The notes beneath the pieces are model-generated. The model was not told the origin of the DNA, searched no databases, and was given only the letters and a program-made list of their open reading frames with translations. Below, in pieces: positions 45,906 through 55,545 of a DNA stretch of 64,000 bases. Position numbers and translations under genes: made by a program. Each line of letters starts with the position of its first letter. Within the stretch, counting starts at the first letter, position 1. Origin of the DNA: Desulfuromonadaceae bacterium (lineage in GTDB: Bacteria; Desulfobacterota; Desulfuromonadia; Geobacterales; Pseudopelobacteraceae); assembly GCA_028712075.1 (NCBI GenBank), contig JAQTQX010000003.1, forward strand, positions 1 through 64,000, in the 5' to 3' direction.

Positions 45906-46130
45906 TCACTGTTCCGGTTCATCAACCAGAAAATCCTCAACATCAATAACATCTTTAACCTTTAAGATCAGTGCTTCCGGCCATTCTTTAATAGAAAGCC
46001 TGGTAAGGATTTTCGATTCTTCAAAAGTCAGATCCACCTCTTCGGGCAGTTTGTCTGCAAGTTCGCTTGCCCACCTCGTCTCCTCCGCCGTCAGTGGTGC
46101 CTGCAATACATCACGGCTTGACTCTTTCAT
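45906..46130 (-). CDS. Small acidic hypothetical protein
   Basis: 74 residues, helix-rich and acidic (LTAEETRWASELADKLPEEVDLTFEE), with no membrane segment or motif I recognise. ATG 46130 has GGCGGAG directly upstream; an in-frame start at 46151 is less likely. It is divergent from the YchJ-like gene. Coding seems probable from the ribosome site and codon use. Confidence 0.5.
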   Translation of the reverse strand: MKESSRDVLQAPLTAEETRWASELADKLPEEVDLTFEESKILTRLSIKEWPEALILKVKDVIDVEDFLVDEPEQ

Positions 46131-46275
46131 GATCTCCGCCTTTAATCGCATTTTGAACTGTGTTACATACAGGGAAATGGTCTCCTCGACAAGTCATTAT
46201 TTTAAGATACCGTTTGACAAATGATTGCGAAATGTGGCACCTGAACTGCACTATTTTTCAGAGGGAGAATTATCA

Positions 46276-46758
46276 ATGTCGATATGCCCATGCGGGAGCG
46301 GAACCCCATACAACGACTGCTGTGAACCGATTATCTCAGGAAACCGGCCGGCTGAAACAGCTGAGCTGTTAATGCGTGCCCGCTACTCGGCGTACGTTTT
46401 TGCCGAGATGGATTTTATTTTTGAAAGCACCCATCCGGACCATCGGCAAGACTATGACCACGCCGGAACAAGAGAGTGGGCGGAAACAGCGGAGTGGCTT
46501 GGGCTTGAAATAGTCCGTACCCACATGGGAGGAGTTGACGACGCCATCGGAGAAGTCGAATTCATAGCCCGCTTTGTTGAGAAGGGAAACAACCGGATCC
46601 ATCATGAAGATGGCCAATTCAAAAAGATGGGTGGGCACTGGTATTTCACTGACGGACAGATGGTTCGTCAGAAGCCCCTGAGTGCCGTCAAGATTGGCCG
46701 TAACGACCCGTGCAGCTGCGGAAGCGGTATAAAATACAAAAAGTGCTGCGGGAAATGA
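46276..46758 (+). CDS. YchJ/UPF0225-family protein with two SEC-C zinc motifs
   Basis: 160 residues. An N-terminal [13 protein letters not shown] and a C-terminal [13 protein letters not shown] are SEC-C type zinc-binding motifs framing a SnoaL/NTF2-like middle domain ([20 protein letters not shown]). SEC-C domains occur in SecA and bind zinc and sometimes SecB or ribosomes; the cellular role of YchJ is unknown. GGGAG precedes ATG 46276; the longer in-frame start at 46225 has no support. Confidence 0.88.
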   Translation: MSICPCGSGTPYNDCCEPIISGNRPAETAELLMRARYSAYVFAEMDFIFESTHPDHRQDYDHAGTREWAETAEWLGLEIVRTHMGGVDDAIGEVEFIARFVEKGNNRIHHEDGQFKKMGGHWYFTDGQMVRQKPLSAVKIGRNDPCSCGSGIKYKKCCGK

Positions 46759-46786
46759 CCTGCAAACAGACAGATTAAAAGTAGCT

Positions 46787-47374
46787 TTAGACGAGAGTAA
46801 TCACGCGAACATACAGCCGTTCTGCCCGCCGCAGCAGCCCCAAAAACAGCTCTGCCACCGGCCGGGTAGCATACGAAACATATGGACTGCGAATGTAGCA
46901 GGGGCCAGCACCGGCGATGAGAGCGGCCAGACAGCCGGTCAGCAGTCGATCATCGACCATCAGGATTGAGGAGAGGGGAACTCCGGCGAGTTCCCCGGTT
47001 TTTTTAAGGCCGTCAGGATACGGTTTTTTTCGTACCCCGGATATAAACTGAACAGAGGGGAAATGTTCGGCAAACCACTCTCTCCGTTCGGTAGTCGGTT
47101 TGTTGGAAAGAATAAAAATGCTGTCGCCGCCAAACGTCGCCTCACACCTTTGCAACCATGCAATCGCTTCAGGAAGTGGCATCGTATTGCCGTGATTGGC
47201 CAGCACACCGTCAAAATCAAGGGCGAGGGCTGAAATACCTGAAGCATGAAGTTTCACCGGATCGAGAGTCAGGAGTGTCGAGTCCCGGGTGGTACTGGCA
47301 AGGAGATGCTTCAGTGCGAGGCGATGGCGAAAACCGAGGGTAACCCCGGCAGAAATATGCGCCAAAGGGAGCAT
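46787..47374 (-). CDS. YqeG-like HAD-IIIA family phosphatase
   Basis: 195 residues. LDPVKLHASGISALALDFDGVLANHG is the HAD motif I with two aspartates, FILSNKPT is motif II and VRKKPYPDGLKK...SSILMVDDRLLTG gives motifs III-IV. The layout (DPxKLxxxGI before motif I) is that of the YqeG subfamily. It begins directly at the hypD stop, so it is translated from the same mRNA. The substrate is unknown. It stands where hypE is often found in hyp operons. Confidence 0.78.
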   Translation of the reverse strand: MLPLAHISAGVTLGFRHRLALKHLLASTTRDSTLLTLDPVKLHASGISALALDFDGVLANHGNTMPLPEAIAWLQRCEATFGGDSIFILSNKPTTERREWFAEHFPSVQFISGVRKKPYPDGLKKTGELAGVPLSSILMVDDRLLTGCLAALIAGAGPCYIRSPYVSYATRPVAELFLGLLRRAERLYVRVITLV

Positions 47375-47377
47375 CAC

Positions 47378-48469
47378 CTATCGCCCGTACTTATAGGCCG
47401 CCGCGCAGGTGCCCTCGCTGGAGACCATGCAGGCGCCGACCGCTGTTTCCGGAGTACAGGCGCCGGCAAAAAGCGGACAGTCAAACGGACTCAGCTTGCC
47501 CTTGAGTACTTCTCCGCAGCGGCAGGCCGGGTTTTCAAAGGCCTCGGGAACATCAAGTTCCAGTACCCGCTCTGCATCAAACGAGGCGTACTCCTTCCTG
47601 ATTGCCAGTCCACTGCCAGGAAGCATGCCAAGTCCACGCCAGACTGCATTACATGGTACAAAAACCTGGTTCAGGATTGCCTGCGCCTTCGGATTGCCTT
47701 CCCAGGATACCGCCCGGCTGTACTGGATTTCAACTCTGCTTTCACTGCGCAGTATCTGTGCCAGCAGCATTTCGATCCCCTGCATGACATCGGCCGGCTC
47801 AAAACCGGTGACGACACAGGGGATTTTATATTTCTCCACCAAAGGTTTGTAGGCGTTGCCGCCGATGACCGTGCTGACGTGAGCCGGACAGAGGTACCCC
47901 CTGATATTCAATTCCGGGTCGCCGGTCAGGATATCCATCGGTACAGGCATCGTTTTGTGAGCAGTAAGTACACAATAGTTATTAAGGTTCAGCTGGACCG
48001 CATGGAGAATGCTGGCGGCTATTGTCGGAGCGGTAGTTTCGAATCCGACCCCCAGAAAAACCACCCGGCGTTCCGGATTGTTCTGTGCCAATGCCACCGC
48101 ATCAAGCGGCGAATAGACTATGCGAATATCGGCGCCACCCGCCCGCATTTCCATAAGTGAAGAATTACTGCCGGGTACTCGCAACATATCTCCGAAGGTG
48201 GCAATGATGTTGCGGAGATCGGCAGCAGAGGCGAGCGCTTTATCGACGTAGCCGATTGGGGTAACACAGACCGGACAGCCGGGACCGGAAACCAGGCGGA
48301 CGTTTTCGGGAAGCAGCGAGCGGATGCCATACTGATAGATCGACATGGTATGAGTGCCGCAGACCTCCATGAAGTTGACCGGTGACTGCAGGCGTTCTGC
48401 CATGTGGTAGATGTTGGCAGCCATGTTCTGCACCAGTGCCCGGTCGCGAAATTCATCCTGGAACTTCAT
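47378..48469 (-). CDS. hypD: Hydrogenase maturation protein HypD
   Basis: 363 residues with the HypD hallmarks MEVCGTHTMSI, SGPGCPVCVTP, GFETTAPTIAAS and a C-terminal cysteine set (CRCGEVLKG, CPLFAGACTPE). With HypC it forms the scaffold on which Fe(CN)2CO is assembled. The start overlaps the hypC stop by 4 bases. Confidence 0.96.
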   Translation of the reverse strand: MKFQDEFRDRALVQNMAANIYHMAERLQSPVNFMEVCGTHTMSIYQYGIRSLLPENVRLVSGPGCPVCVTPIGYVDKALASAADLRNIIATFGDMLRVPGSNSSLMEMRAGGADIRIVYSPLDAVALAQNNPERRVVFLGVGFETTAPTIAASILHAVQLNLNNYCVLTAHKTMPVPMDILTGDPELNIRGYLCPAHVSTVIGGNAYKPLVEKYKIPCVVTGFEPADVMQGIEMLLAQILRSESRVEIQYSRAVSWEGNPKAQAILNQVFVPCNAVWRGLGMLPGSGLAIRKEYASFDAERVLELDVPEAFENPACRCGEVLKGKLSPFDCPLFAGACTPETAVGACMVSSEGTCAAAYKYGR

Positions 48470-48696
48470 GCCATATCCTCGGTTGAAAAAACGTCCTGCA
48501 TCAGGCGGATCGTCTCCTCGGCGTATTCTTCATCCAGCTTTGAAATAGCAAAACCGGCATGAACGATAATATAATCGCCAACCGCCACTTCTTCACCAAG
48601 CAGCATGACGTTCGCCTCCTTTTTGACGCCGTCTACTTCGGCGACAACGTTATCACCATCCTTGCTCACTATTTTCATCGGTACGGCGAGGCACAT
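48466..48696 (-). CDS. hypC: Hydrogenase maturation factor HypC
   Basis: 76 residues starting MCLAVPMKI; the Cys right after Met is the essential ligand, which fixes the ATG at 48696 rather than the in-frame start at 48720. OB-fold beta strands follow (VDGVKKEANVMLL, GDYIIVHAGFAI). It carries iron from HypD to the large subunit of hydrogenase. Confidence 0.95.
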   Translation of the reverse strand: MCLAVPMKIVSKDGDNVVAEVDGVKKEANVMLLGEEVAVGDYIIVHAGFAISKLDEEYAEETIRLMQDVFSTEDMA

Positions 48697-48697
48697 G

Positions 48698-51037
48698 TCA
48701 GAGTGTTCTCCTTCCAGCAATTACCGCCTGCCCCAGGGCTATGCCTCCATCATTGGGAGGGACAAGGCTATGGGTATAGACATTCAACCCCTTTTCAGTC
48801 AGGGCAGTATATATCATTTCACTCAAAAGGCGATTCTGAAAAACACCGCCGGAGAGAATTATTCGGTTCAGGCCGCTGGCAGCACTGATATGCCGACAGA
48901 TCACCACAGCGGCAGAGGCTACGGTCTGGTGAAATCGAAGCGCGATTACGGCGCTCTGGATGCCGGCTGCAATTTCTGAAAGGATTTCAGTAAACATGAC
49001 AGAAAAATCAACCTGGTACGGTTCATTCTGATGGAGAGCAATCTCAAAGTGATAACACGCTGCAGATGAATGAGTCGCTGATTCAGCCAGCGCTTCAAGC
49101 TCGATTGCCCCCTGACCATCGTATGACACCGTATGTCGTATATTGAGAAGGGCGGCAACTGCATCGAACAACCTGCCACAACTGGAAGTACGCGGCGAAT
49201 GTATGCCGCAACGCACCATCTGGGCGAAAACCGCCCGCTCCATCTCCGGCAGCTGGCGTGCAACCGGATGATCAACAGAAAAGGCGTCTTCCCCGAGCGC
49301 CTGATACAGACAGGCCATGGCCATGCGCCACGGTTCGCGAACAGCGGCATCCCCGCCAGGTAGCAGCACAGGCGTGAAGTGCCCTGCTCGTGTAAACCGT
49401 TTGTAACTCCCTACCAAAAACTCGCCGCCCCAGATCGTGCCATCAGTGCCAAAACCGGTACCATCAAAAATGATCCCGATCACATCTCCATCGAGTCCGT
49501 TTTCCGCCATACAGGAAGCCAGATGGGCGTGATGATGCTGAACCTTGATCAACGGCAGACCGGCATTTTCAGCAAACCTGCTGGAAAGGTAATCGGGGTG
49601 AAGATCACAGGCAACCAGTGTTGGCTTGATTGACAGCAGACGGGACAAATGTGTGACGGTATGATCAAACGAATCGAACGTACTCTGGTTTTGGAGGTCA
49701 CCGATATGCTGGCTCAGTACGGCGCGGTTGCCGTCGGCAAGACACAATGCGTTCTTCAATTCAGCCCCTGTAGCCAGTAGCGGTGGGACTGCAAACGGCA
49801 GCATCACCGGACGGGGTGCGTACCCTCTCGCCCTCCGATAAAAAAGCGGTTTTCCCTGAAACACGCGCAGTACCGAATCATCGCTACAAATGTGAATGGG
49901 GCGATCATGGCTCAGGAACGCATCTGCAATTCCGGAAAGGCGCGCACGGGCATCATCGTCATGATAGGAAATCGGCTCATCGGAAATATTGCCGCTGGTC
50001 ATGACGAGAGCGGTTAAAGAAGGGTGAAGGTCGAGGGTCGAAGGATGAGGAGCGAACAAAAGATGATGCAGCGGCGTGTAGGGAAGAATCAGGCCAAGCC
50101 ACTGATTGCCGGGAGCAATCAGCAGTGAAAGAGATGTATTGGGACGCTTCCTGACAATAACGATTGGGGCTTCCGGTGAGCAAAACAATCGCTCTTCCAT
50201 ATGGGATATCAGTGCCAGTTCACGGGCCGTTGCAAGGTTTGCGGCCATAACGGCAAACGGCTTTTCATCCCTTTTTTTGCGCGTTCGCAACCGTTGTACT
50301 GCACCATGGTTACCGGCATCTACCGCCAGATGGTAGCCGCCGATGCCTTTTATTGCGACGATAGCCCCGTTTTGCAACAGTTCAATTGTCTGAAAGACCG
50401 CTTCATTGCGTTCCGCAATTGTTCCACCATTGACATCAATTAAATTTACCTGTGGCCCACAAACATGGCAGGCAATCGGTTGTGCATGGAAGCGCCGGTT
50501 CAGCGGGTCCTGATACTCGCCAAGACAATCGGGACAAAGCGGAAAGTCGGCCATTGTGGTATTGGGGCGGTCGTAGGGGACACCGGTAATGATGCTGTAG
50601 CGGGGGCCGCAGTTGGTACAGGTGATAAAGGGATAGCGGTAACGGCGGTCGGCCGGATCGAACAACTCCCTCAGGCAATCGGGACAGAGTGCGGAATCCG
50701 GAGCAATCTGAACATCCGGTTCGCCGCCAGCACTGGGAAGAATGACAAAACGTGTCTCTTGGATAGCAGCGATGTCGACAGATGAAATTGAGCTGATAAC
50801 CGCTAACGGTGGTGCCTCGTTTGCAAGAGCATACTCAAAAACCGCCAGGGTTTCTGCAGAGCCCTGCAGCTCGACCTCCACTCCGGCAGGGGAATTGCGC
50901 ACCCAGCCGATCAGATCCAGTTCAAGCGCACGTCGGTACACGAACGGCCGGAAACCAACTCCCTGAACGATTCCCTGAATCGCGTACCGTCTTCGGAGTA
51001 TCAGCGGCTTACTCCAGAACTCAGCCACTGATACCAC
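48698..51037 (-). CDS. hypF: Carbamoyltransferase HypF
   Basis: About 779 residues. Domains in order: acylphosphatase (IQGIVQGVGFRPFVYRRA), two four-cysteine zinc fingers (CPDCL..., CTNCGPRYS, CPDCLGEYQ, CHVCGPQV), a YrdC-like domain (about 200-390) and a Kae1-like carbamoyltransferase domain (HHHAHLASCMAE, FDGTGFGTDG, LSGGVFQN). It produces the thiocarbamate later dehydrated by HypE to cyanide. The start is uncertain: GTG 51037 overlaps hypB by 37 bases; GTG 51028 is also possible. Confidence 0.95.
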   Translation of the reverse strand: MVSVAEFWSKPLILRRRYAIQGIVQGVGFRPFVYRRALELDLIGWVRNSPAGVEVELQGSAETLAVFEYALANEAPPLAVISSISSVDIAAIQETRFVILPSAGGEPDVQIAPDSALCPDCLRELFDPADRRYRYPFITCTNCGPRYSIITGVPYDRPNTTMADFPLCPDCLGEYQDPLNRRFHAQPIACHVCGPQVNLIDVNGGTIAERNEAVFQTIELLQNGAIVAIKGIGGYHLAVDAGNHGAVQRLRTRKKRDEKPFAVMAANLATARELALISHMEERLFCSPEAPIVIVRKRPNTSLSLLIAPGNQWLGLILPYTPLHHLLFAPHPSTLDLHPSLTALVMTSGNISDEPISYHDDDARARLSGIADAFLSHDRPIHICSDDSVLRVFQGKPLFYRRARGYAPRPVMLPFAVPPLLATGAELKNALCLADGNRAVLSQHIGDLQNQSTFDSFDHTVTHLSRLLSIKPTLVACDLHPDYLSSRFAENAGLPLIKVQHHHAHLASCMAENGLDGDVIGIIFDGTGFGTDGTIWGGEFLVGSYKRFTRAGHFTPVLLPGGDAAVREPWRMAMACLYQALGEDAFSVDHPVARQLPEMERAVFAQMVRCGIHSPRTSSCGRLFDAVAALLNIRHTVSYDGQGAIELEALAESATHSSAACYHFEIALHQNEPYQVDFSVMFTEILSEIAAGIQSAVIALRFHQTVASAAVVICRHISAASGLNRIILSGGVFQNRLLSEMIYTALTEKGLNVYTHSLVPPNDGGIALGQAVIAGRRTL

Positions 51038-51777
51038 GCATCCATCCCCTCACCGCTTTTCGCTGAGAGTTCAAAAATAAGGATGCCGGGGCTGACGCGC
51101 TGTGCATATTCCTTGCATTTTTCTACTTCAAAGTCGAGATGGGGCAGCAGATCGATTTTGTTGAGCAGCATGACCGTGGAATTGTGAAACATCTGCGGGT
51201 ATTTGAGCGGCTTGTCCTCGCCCTCAGTAACGGATAGGACAGCAACTTTGTGATGTTCGCCCAGATCAAACGCAGCCGGACAGACCAGGTTGCCGACGTT
51301 TTCAATCAGCAGCAGATCAAGGTTGTCCAGATCAAAATTTTCGGTGCCATGCATGATCATGTGGGCATCCAGATGACACCCGGCACCGGTGTTGATCTGT
51401 TTTACCGGTACTCCGGTAGCGGCGATGCGCTGAGCATCGTTGTCGGTCTGTTGATCACCCTCGATGACGGCACAACGCAATTTACTCCTGAGGTCACGCA
51501 GGGTCCGCTCCAGCAAGGTTGTCTTGCCTGAACCAGGAGAGCTGACCAGGTTGAGGACGAAAATGCCCTTGTCCTTGAACAGGACACGGTTAAAGCCGGC
51601 CAGTCGGTTGTTTTTGCCGAGGATGTCTTCTTCAATGGAAATTTTCGTCCGCTTTCCGGCTTCAGCGTCATGGTGGTGATCATGGCCGTGTGAATGATCA
51701 TGGCTGTGCGGGTGGCCATGGTCGTGATGGTGGTCATGATGATCGTGATCGGTGGAACATCCGCAGGTTGTGCACAT
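51001..51777 (-). CDS. hypB: Hydrogenase nickel incorporation protein HypB
   Basis: 258 residues from ATG 51777 (MCTTCGCS), preceded by CAGGAG; the in-frame start at 51927 overlaps the ABC exporter gene. It has an N-terminal CTTCGC high-affinity nickel motif, a long His/Asp-rich nickel-storage stretch (about 10-38), then a SIMIBI GTPase with SSPGSGKTTL, GDQQTDND, ENVGNLVCP and NKIDLL. HypA, its partner, is not in the window. Confidence 0.96.
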   Translation of the reverse strand: MCTTCGCSTDHDHHDHHHDHGHPHSHDHSHGHDHHHDAEAGKRTKISIEEDILGKNNRLAGFNRVLFKDKGIFVLNLVSSPGSGKTTLLERTLRDLRSKLRCAVIEGDQQTDNDAQRIAATGVPVKQINTGAGCHLDAHMIMHGTENFDLDNLDLLLIENVGNLVCPAAFDLGEHHKVAVLSVTEGEDKPLKYPQMFHNSTVMLLNKIDLLPHLDFEVEKCKEYAQRVSPGILIFELSAKSGEGMDAWYQWLSSGVSR

Positions 51778-51859
51778 AGCAAGAACTCCTGAATTTCGTT
51801 TCGGGGAAAGTACCAGTTTCCCTCTGGAGATGCAATACTGAGTTGCGTGGTAAGCCCGT

Positions 51860-53692
51860 TTACGTGCGGTTGAACTGCAGTTGATGCAACCGGAAGTATG
51901 CTCCGCCGGCACGCAGCAGCTCCCCATGCGTTCCCTCTTCGATCTTGCGGCCGTTCTGGATGGTTATAATTCGGTCGGCATCCTGAATCGTGGAAAGTCG
52001 ATGGGCAATAACCAGCGATGTGCGCCCCTCCATCATCCCCTTGATCCCTTCCTGAATCATCTGTTCCGAGGCGCTGTCGATACTTGCGGTTGCCTCATCC
52101 AGAACGAGTATTTCCGGGTCGAAAGCCACGGCGCGGGCAAAGGAGATCAGCTGTTTCTCCCCGACTGAGAAGTTGCTACCCCGCTCACGGACCTCTTCTT
52201 CATACCCCCGTGACAGCTGATCAATAAAACGATCTGCACCAACCGATTTCGCTGCCTGCTGGACCCGTATGAGGGCATCCTCATCCCCCAGACAGATGTT
52301 AAACTCAACCGTTCCGGCAAACAGACAGGGGTCCTGGAGCACCACACCAACCCGGCGGCGCACTTCGGCCAGTTCAAGCGTCCGGATGTCTTTCCCCTGC
52401 AGCAGGATATGGCCCTGCTCAATGTCGTACAAACGGGTCAGCAGTCGGGTGATGGTGGTTTTACCCCCGCCGCTTTCGCCTACCAGAGCTATCCGCTCAC
52501 CGCGCTGGACCGTCAAGCTAAAACCGCGAAGAATGTCGTTGCCGTCCTGGTAGGAAAAGGACACGTCGCGGAATTCGATGAGAGGCGGAGAACACCCCCG
52601 TCCCACTCCTGACCTCCCCCTCTGAAGGAGAGGGACTGAAATTCCCTCCCCTTCAAGGGGAGGGTTAGGGTGGGGGTGGGGTACAGATGATGTTGGCGTG
52701 TCCAGCAATGCAAAGATCCGTTCCAGCGATGCCATTGCCCCCTGCATGACCGAATACTTGGCGGAAAGGTCGCGGATGGGGGCAAAAAACTTTTCAATGT
52801 ACTGGATAAAAGCCACCAGCACCCCAAAGGTCAGCACCCCTTTGACAACTTCCCCCCCGCCGTACCAGATGATCAGTGCCACGGCAATCGATGACAGTGC
52901 TTCAACGAGCGCATACAGTGATGCATCCCAGAAAATGACAGGCATATTGGCGTCACGATATGAGGCATTCAGTTCGCTGAAGCGACGTTCTTCATCACGT
53001 TCGCGATTGAACATCTGAATGATGCTGATACCGGAGATGCATTCATTGAGGAAGGCATTCAGGTTGCCAAGGCGCGCACGCACCTCTCGAAACGACTGTC
53101 TCATGCGGCGCCGAAAGGTATAGGCAACGTACAGCAGCACAGGGAGAACGGAAAAAGTCACCAATGACAGCTTCAGATTCATCCAGAGCATAACGGAGAT
53201 AATGCCTATCAGCAGCAGAATATCTCCGATGATCGTAATAATGCCGGACGCAAACATCTCTCCCAGCACCTCCACATCGCTTGTCAGCCGCGTAACAGCA
53301 CTTCCGGTCGGCACCCGGTCAAACCAGGCAACCGGCAGTTGCATGACGTGTCGGTACAGATCTGCACGCATATCGGACATGACCCGTTGCCCGACCGATT
53401 GCAGTAGATAGACCTCAACGAAGGAGAGGAACGATTCACAGAGCAGGATGCCAAGGAAGGCGAGTGCGATATTTTCGAGTCCGGCCAGCTTTCCGGTGGT
53501 GATGTGGCCGTCGATAGCGAGTTTGATGATCCATGGCTGGGCAAGGCGACAAGCAGCAAGGAGCGGCAGAATCAGCACCACGACAATGATTGACAGACGG
53601 TAGGGAAGCACATAGCGGGTAAACCGTTTCAGCAGTTCCCAATCGTAGGCTTTTCCGGCTATTTCTTCTTCATAAATGCCGCCGTGATGCAT
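51860..53692 (-). CDS. MsbA-like ABC exporter (fused membrane and ATPase domains) with repeat insertion
   Basis: 610 residues: six membrane helices (about 30-320), then a nucleotide-binding domain with Walker A GESGGGKTT, Q-loop VVLQDPCLF, Walker B ILVLDEATASID and H-loop IAHRL. The signature reads FSVGEKQLISFARA, a variant of LSGGQ. Homodimeric or heterodimeric exporters of this type move lipids or drugs. Between the domains (about residues 336-368) is a Pro/Gly/Arg-rich segment encoded by a double family C repeat. I chose ATG 53692 (MHHGGIYEEE); 53728 is in frame. It is upstream of hypB with an 82-base gap. Confidence 0.9.
   Translation of the reverse strand: MHHGGIYEEEIAGKAYDWELLKRFTRYVLPYRLSIIVVVLILPLLAACRLAQPWIIKLAIDGHITTGKLAGLENIALAFLGILLCESFLSFVEVYLLQSVGQRVMSDMRADLYRHVMQLPVAWFDRVPTGSAVTRLTSDVEVLGEMFASGIITIIGDILLLIGIISVMLWMNLKLSLVTFSVLPVLLYVAYTFRRRMRQSFREVRARLGNLNAFLNECISGISIIQMFNRERDEERRFSELNASYRDANMPVIFWDASLYALVEALSSIAVALIIWYGGGEVVKGVLTFGVLVAFIQYIEKFFAPIRDLSAKYSVMQGAMASLERIFALLDTPTSSVPHPHPNPPLEGEGISVPLLQRGRSGVGRGCSPPLIEFRDVSFSYQDGNDILRGFSLTVQRGERIALVGESGGGKTTITRLLTRLYDIEQGHILLQGKDIRTLELAEVRRRVGVVLQDPCLFAGTVEFNICLGDEDALIRVQQAAKSVGADRFIDQLSRGYEEEVRERGSNFSVGEKQLISFARAVAFDPEILVLDEATASIDSASEQMIQEGIKGMMEGRTSLVIAHRLSTIQDADRIITIQNGRKIEEGTHGELLRAGGAYFRLHQLQFNRT
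52590..52685. repeat. Two family C repeats inserted in-frame in the ABC exporter gene
   Basis: CCCCCTCTGAAGGAGAGGG and CCCTCCCCTTCAAGGGGAGGG, with trailing GGTGGGGGTGGGG, lie between the membrane domain and the ATPase domain. They are translated with no stop or frameshift as PHPHPNPPLEGEG followed by a second Arg/Gly-rich stretch, in the same element frame as the thiL insertion. Confidence 0.85.
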
Positions 53693-53859
53693 AACTTCAA
53701 TCTTCCCTGTTCTGCCGAGGATGAGCACGCACTGTAACAGAATTCTGCAAAATCAGCAAAGCAGGAACTTGTGTTATTTTTGCGACTTGACAGGGAGTAC
53801 TTTTGATTTATAGTTCGTATACAATTTGCTGTGAAATACGGATTGAGCGGAGGTCGGGT

Positions 53860-55389
53860 ATGAAAAAAACAATGATAGCAGGTGTATTGATTGGCCTGTC
53901 ACTGCCGGTGATGGCTCAGGCAATGGAATTTCAGACTCCTGGCACGCTGGGAATGGGTCGGTCCGGTGTAGCGCGTACGACTGATGCGTATGCAACGTTT
54001 ATCAATCCCGCAGGTCTGGCCTTTTCTGAAAAGACCTTCAGCATGAAGCTGGGAGCGATTGCCGGGGTTGCAATTACTTCTTCCCTGGCTGACAATATTG
54101 ATAAAGTTGGTAAACTTGAATTGGACAGTAGCGACATGACCTACACTACCGGTGCATCCATTAGTGAAGTTAGCGCGGCGACAGCCAAGGCGGCCCAGTT
54201 TGCCGGCATTCTTAATGATCTGAATGATAAGAAGGGTGACCTTACGGTGAATGTGAATCTGGCACTCGGATTCCAATATAGCACTTACGGATTTGGCATC
54301 ATCGGAGTGTCTGAAGTAGGAGCAGGAATCGGTACCATCGACCTCATTAACATACGTGCCGGCAACGAGACCATGACCACTTCTGTCAGCCAACTTGCCA
54401 CGGATATAGGCGTGGTGCCTAACTCATCAAATGGTATTGCAACGTACTTCGGTCAAACACAATATGATGGTGTGGTGACGGCCTTGAGAAATGCGGGCAG
54501 TATTACTCAACAGCAGGCGCAAGATCTCGTCAGCACACTTGAAACCAAGCTTAAGGCTGAAGGAGTTAACACATCTGGCTTAACTCCGGACCAGATTGCA
54601 CAGGGCCTGATCACCATTGCCCCTTCGCTGGGGGGAACCGCCGATACAATCGACAATAACAAAACAACGGTGTTACTACGCGGAATTGCAATTGCGGAAA
54701 TTCCACTGGCATATGGATATAAGTTTGATTTAGGAAAGTTCGGTAAACTTGGTGTTGGTGGTGCTGCCAAAATAATGCAGGGCACCGTGTATTCAACTGA
54801 TGTTGAAGTCATGAGTCTTGATGATTCAAGCGATATCACTGACAGAGTGAAGGACAATCACTCTGAATCAACACAATTCGGTATTGATCTTGGAGCACTG
54901 TGGCGACTTGAAGATGTACGCTATATCGGCCCGGTTAATGTGGGGCTCGCGCTAAAAAATCTGAACTCGCCGAAGTTTGACGGCCCAACTGACCCGATTA
55001 CCGGTGCCGTTGCATCAAAAGTGAAAGTCCAGCCTCAGGCACGTATTGGTATTGCCCTTGATCCTGCCAGTTGGCTGTCAATCGCAGCGGATATGGACCT
55101 AACCAAGAACAAGACGGTTATTGAAGGACGAGACAGCCAATTGCTGGGAGGGGGGATTGAGGCTCGCTTTGATAATTGGTATGCCCTTTATCTTGCACTT
55201 CGTGCAGGTGCATATAAAAATATTGGTGAAACCGGCAGTAAGCCGATCATTACGGCAGGGCTTTCCCTCGGTCCTCAGTGGCTGCGCCTGGATGTAAATG
55301 GTGCCTTTGCCACAGAAAAAGCCCAATATGATAACAAGTCATATCCAAACGAAGCAAAGGTTGAGTTCGGTCTGAGTACAGCCTTCTAA
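53860..55389 (+). CDS. TraF-like outer-membrane beta-barrel protein (PorV/FadL superfamily)
   Basis: 509 residues from ATG 53860, preceded by GGAGG; an in-frame start at 53803 adds a Cys-rich extension. Signal peptide about 1-22. The mature start MEFQTPGTLGMGRSGVARTTDAYATFINPAGLA is typical of FadL/PorV/TraF_2-type barrels (family often annotated conjugal transfer protein TraF), followed by alternating strands and a C-terminal Phe (GLSTAF), the outer-membrane insertion signal. An Ala/Gln-rich loop near 200-255 is helical. No conjugation genes are near, so a porin-like or assembly role is more likely. Confidence 0.8.
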   Translation: MKKTMIAGVLIGLSLPVMAQAMEFQTPGTLGMGRSGVARTTDAYATFINPAGLAFSEKTFSMKLGAIAGVAITSSLADNIDKVGKLELDSSDMTYTTGASISEVSAATAKAAQFAGILNDLNDKKGDLTVNVNLALGFQYSTYGFGIIGVSEVGAGIGTIDLINIRAGNETMTTSVSQLATDIGVVPNSSNGIATYFGQTQYDGVVTALRNAGSITQQQAQDLVSTLETKLKAEGVNTSGLTPDQIAQGLITIAPSLGGTADTIDNNKTTVLLRGIAIAEIPLAYGYKFDLGKFGKLGVGGAAKIMQGTVYSTDVEVMSLDDSSDITDRVKDNHSESTQFGIDLGALWRLEDVRYIGPVNVGLALKNLNSPKFDGPTDPITGAVASKVKVQPQARIGIALDPASWLSIAADMDLTKNKTVIEGRDSQLLGGGIEARFDNWYALYLALRAGAYKNIGETGSKPIITAGLSLGPQWLRLDVNGAFATEKAQYDNKSYPNEAKVEFGLSTAF

Positions 55390-55423
55390 ATATTTTCCAG
55401 ATACATCGTTATTTTTTGTCGAC

Positions 55424-55451
55424 AAAAACCCATTGGAATCAGTGGGTTTTT
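55424..55451. terminator. Rho-independent terminator, T-tracts on both strands
   Basis: AAAAACCCA pairs with TGGGTTTTT across a 10-base loop, 35 bases beyond the barrel gene. Confidence 0.85.
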
Positions 55452-55545
55452 GTTTGCTCTGCAGCATTTTTCTGGACACCGGGGAGAGTTGTCCTCATAG
55501 AAATTGGCATTTCTCTCACTGGAGTGATCCTTTCCACAATTGTCG

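Noticed and set aside
47246..48160. 304-codon plus-strand ORF
   Set aside because: Antisense shadow of hypD and the HAD gene; no recognisable domain or ribosome site.
53860..55389. Conjugation gene (TraF name)
   Set aside because: The family name is historical; no other transfer gene is present and the protein looks like an outer-membrane barrel.
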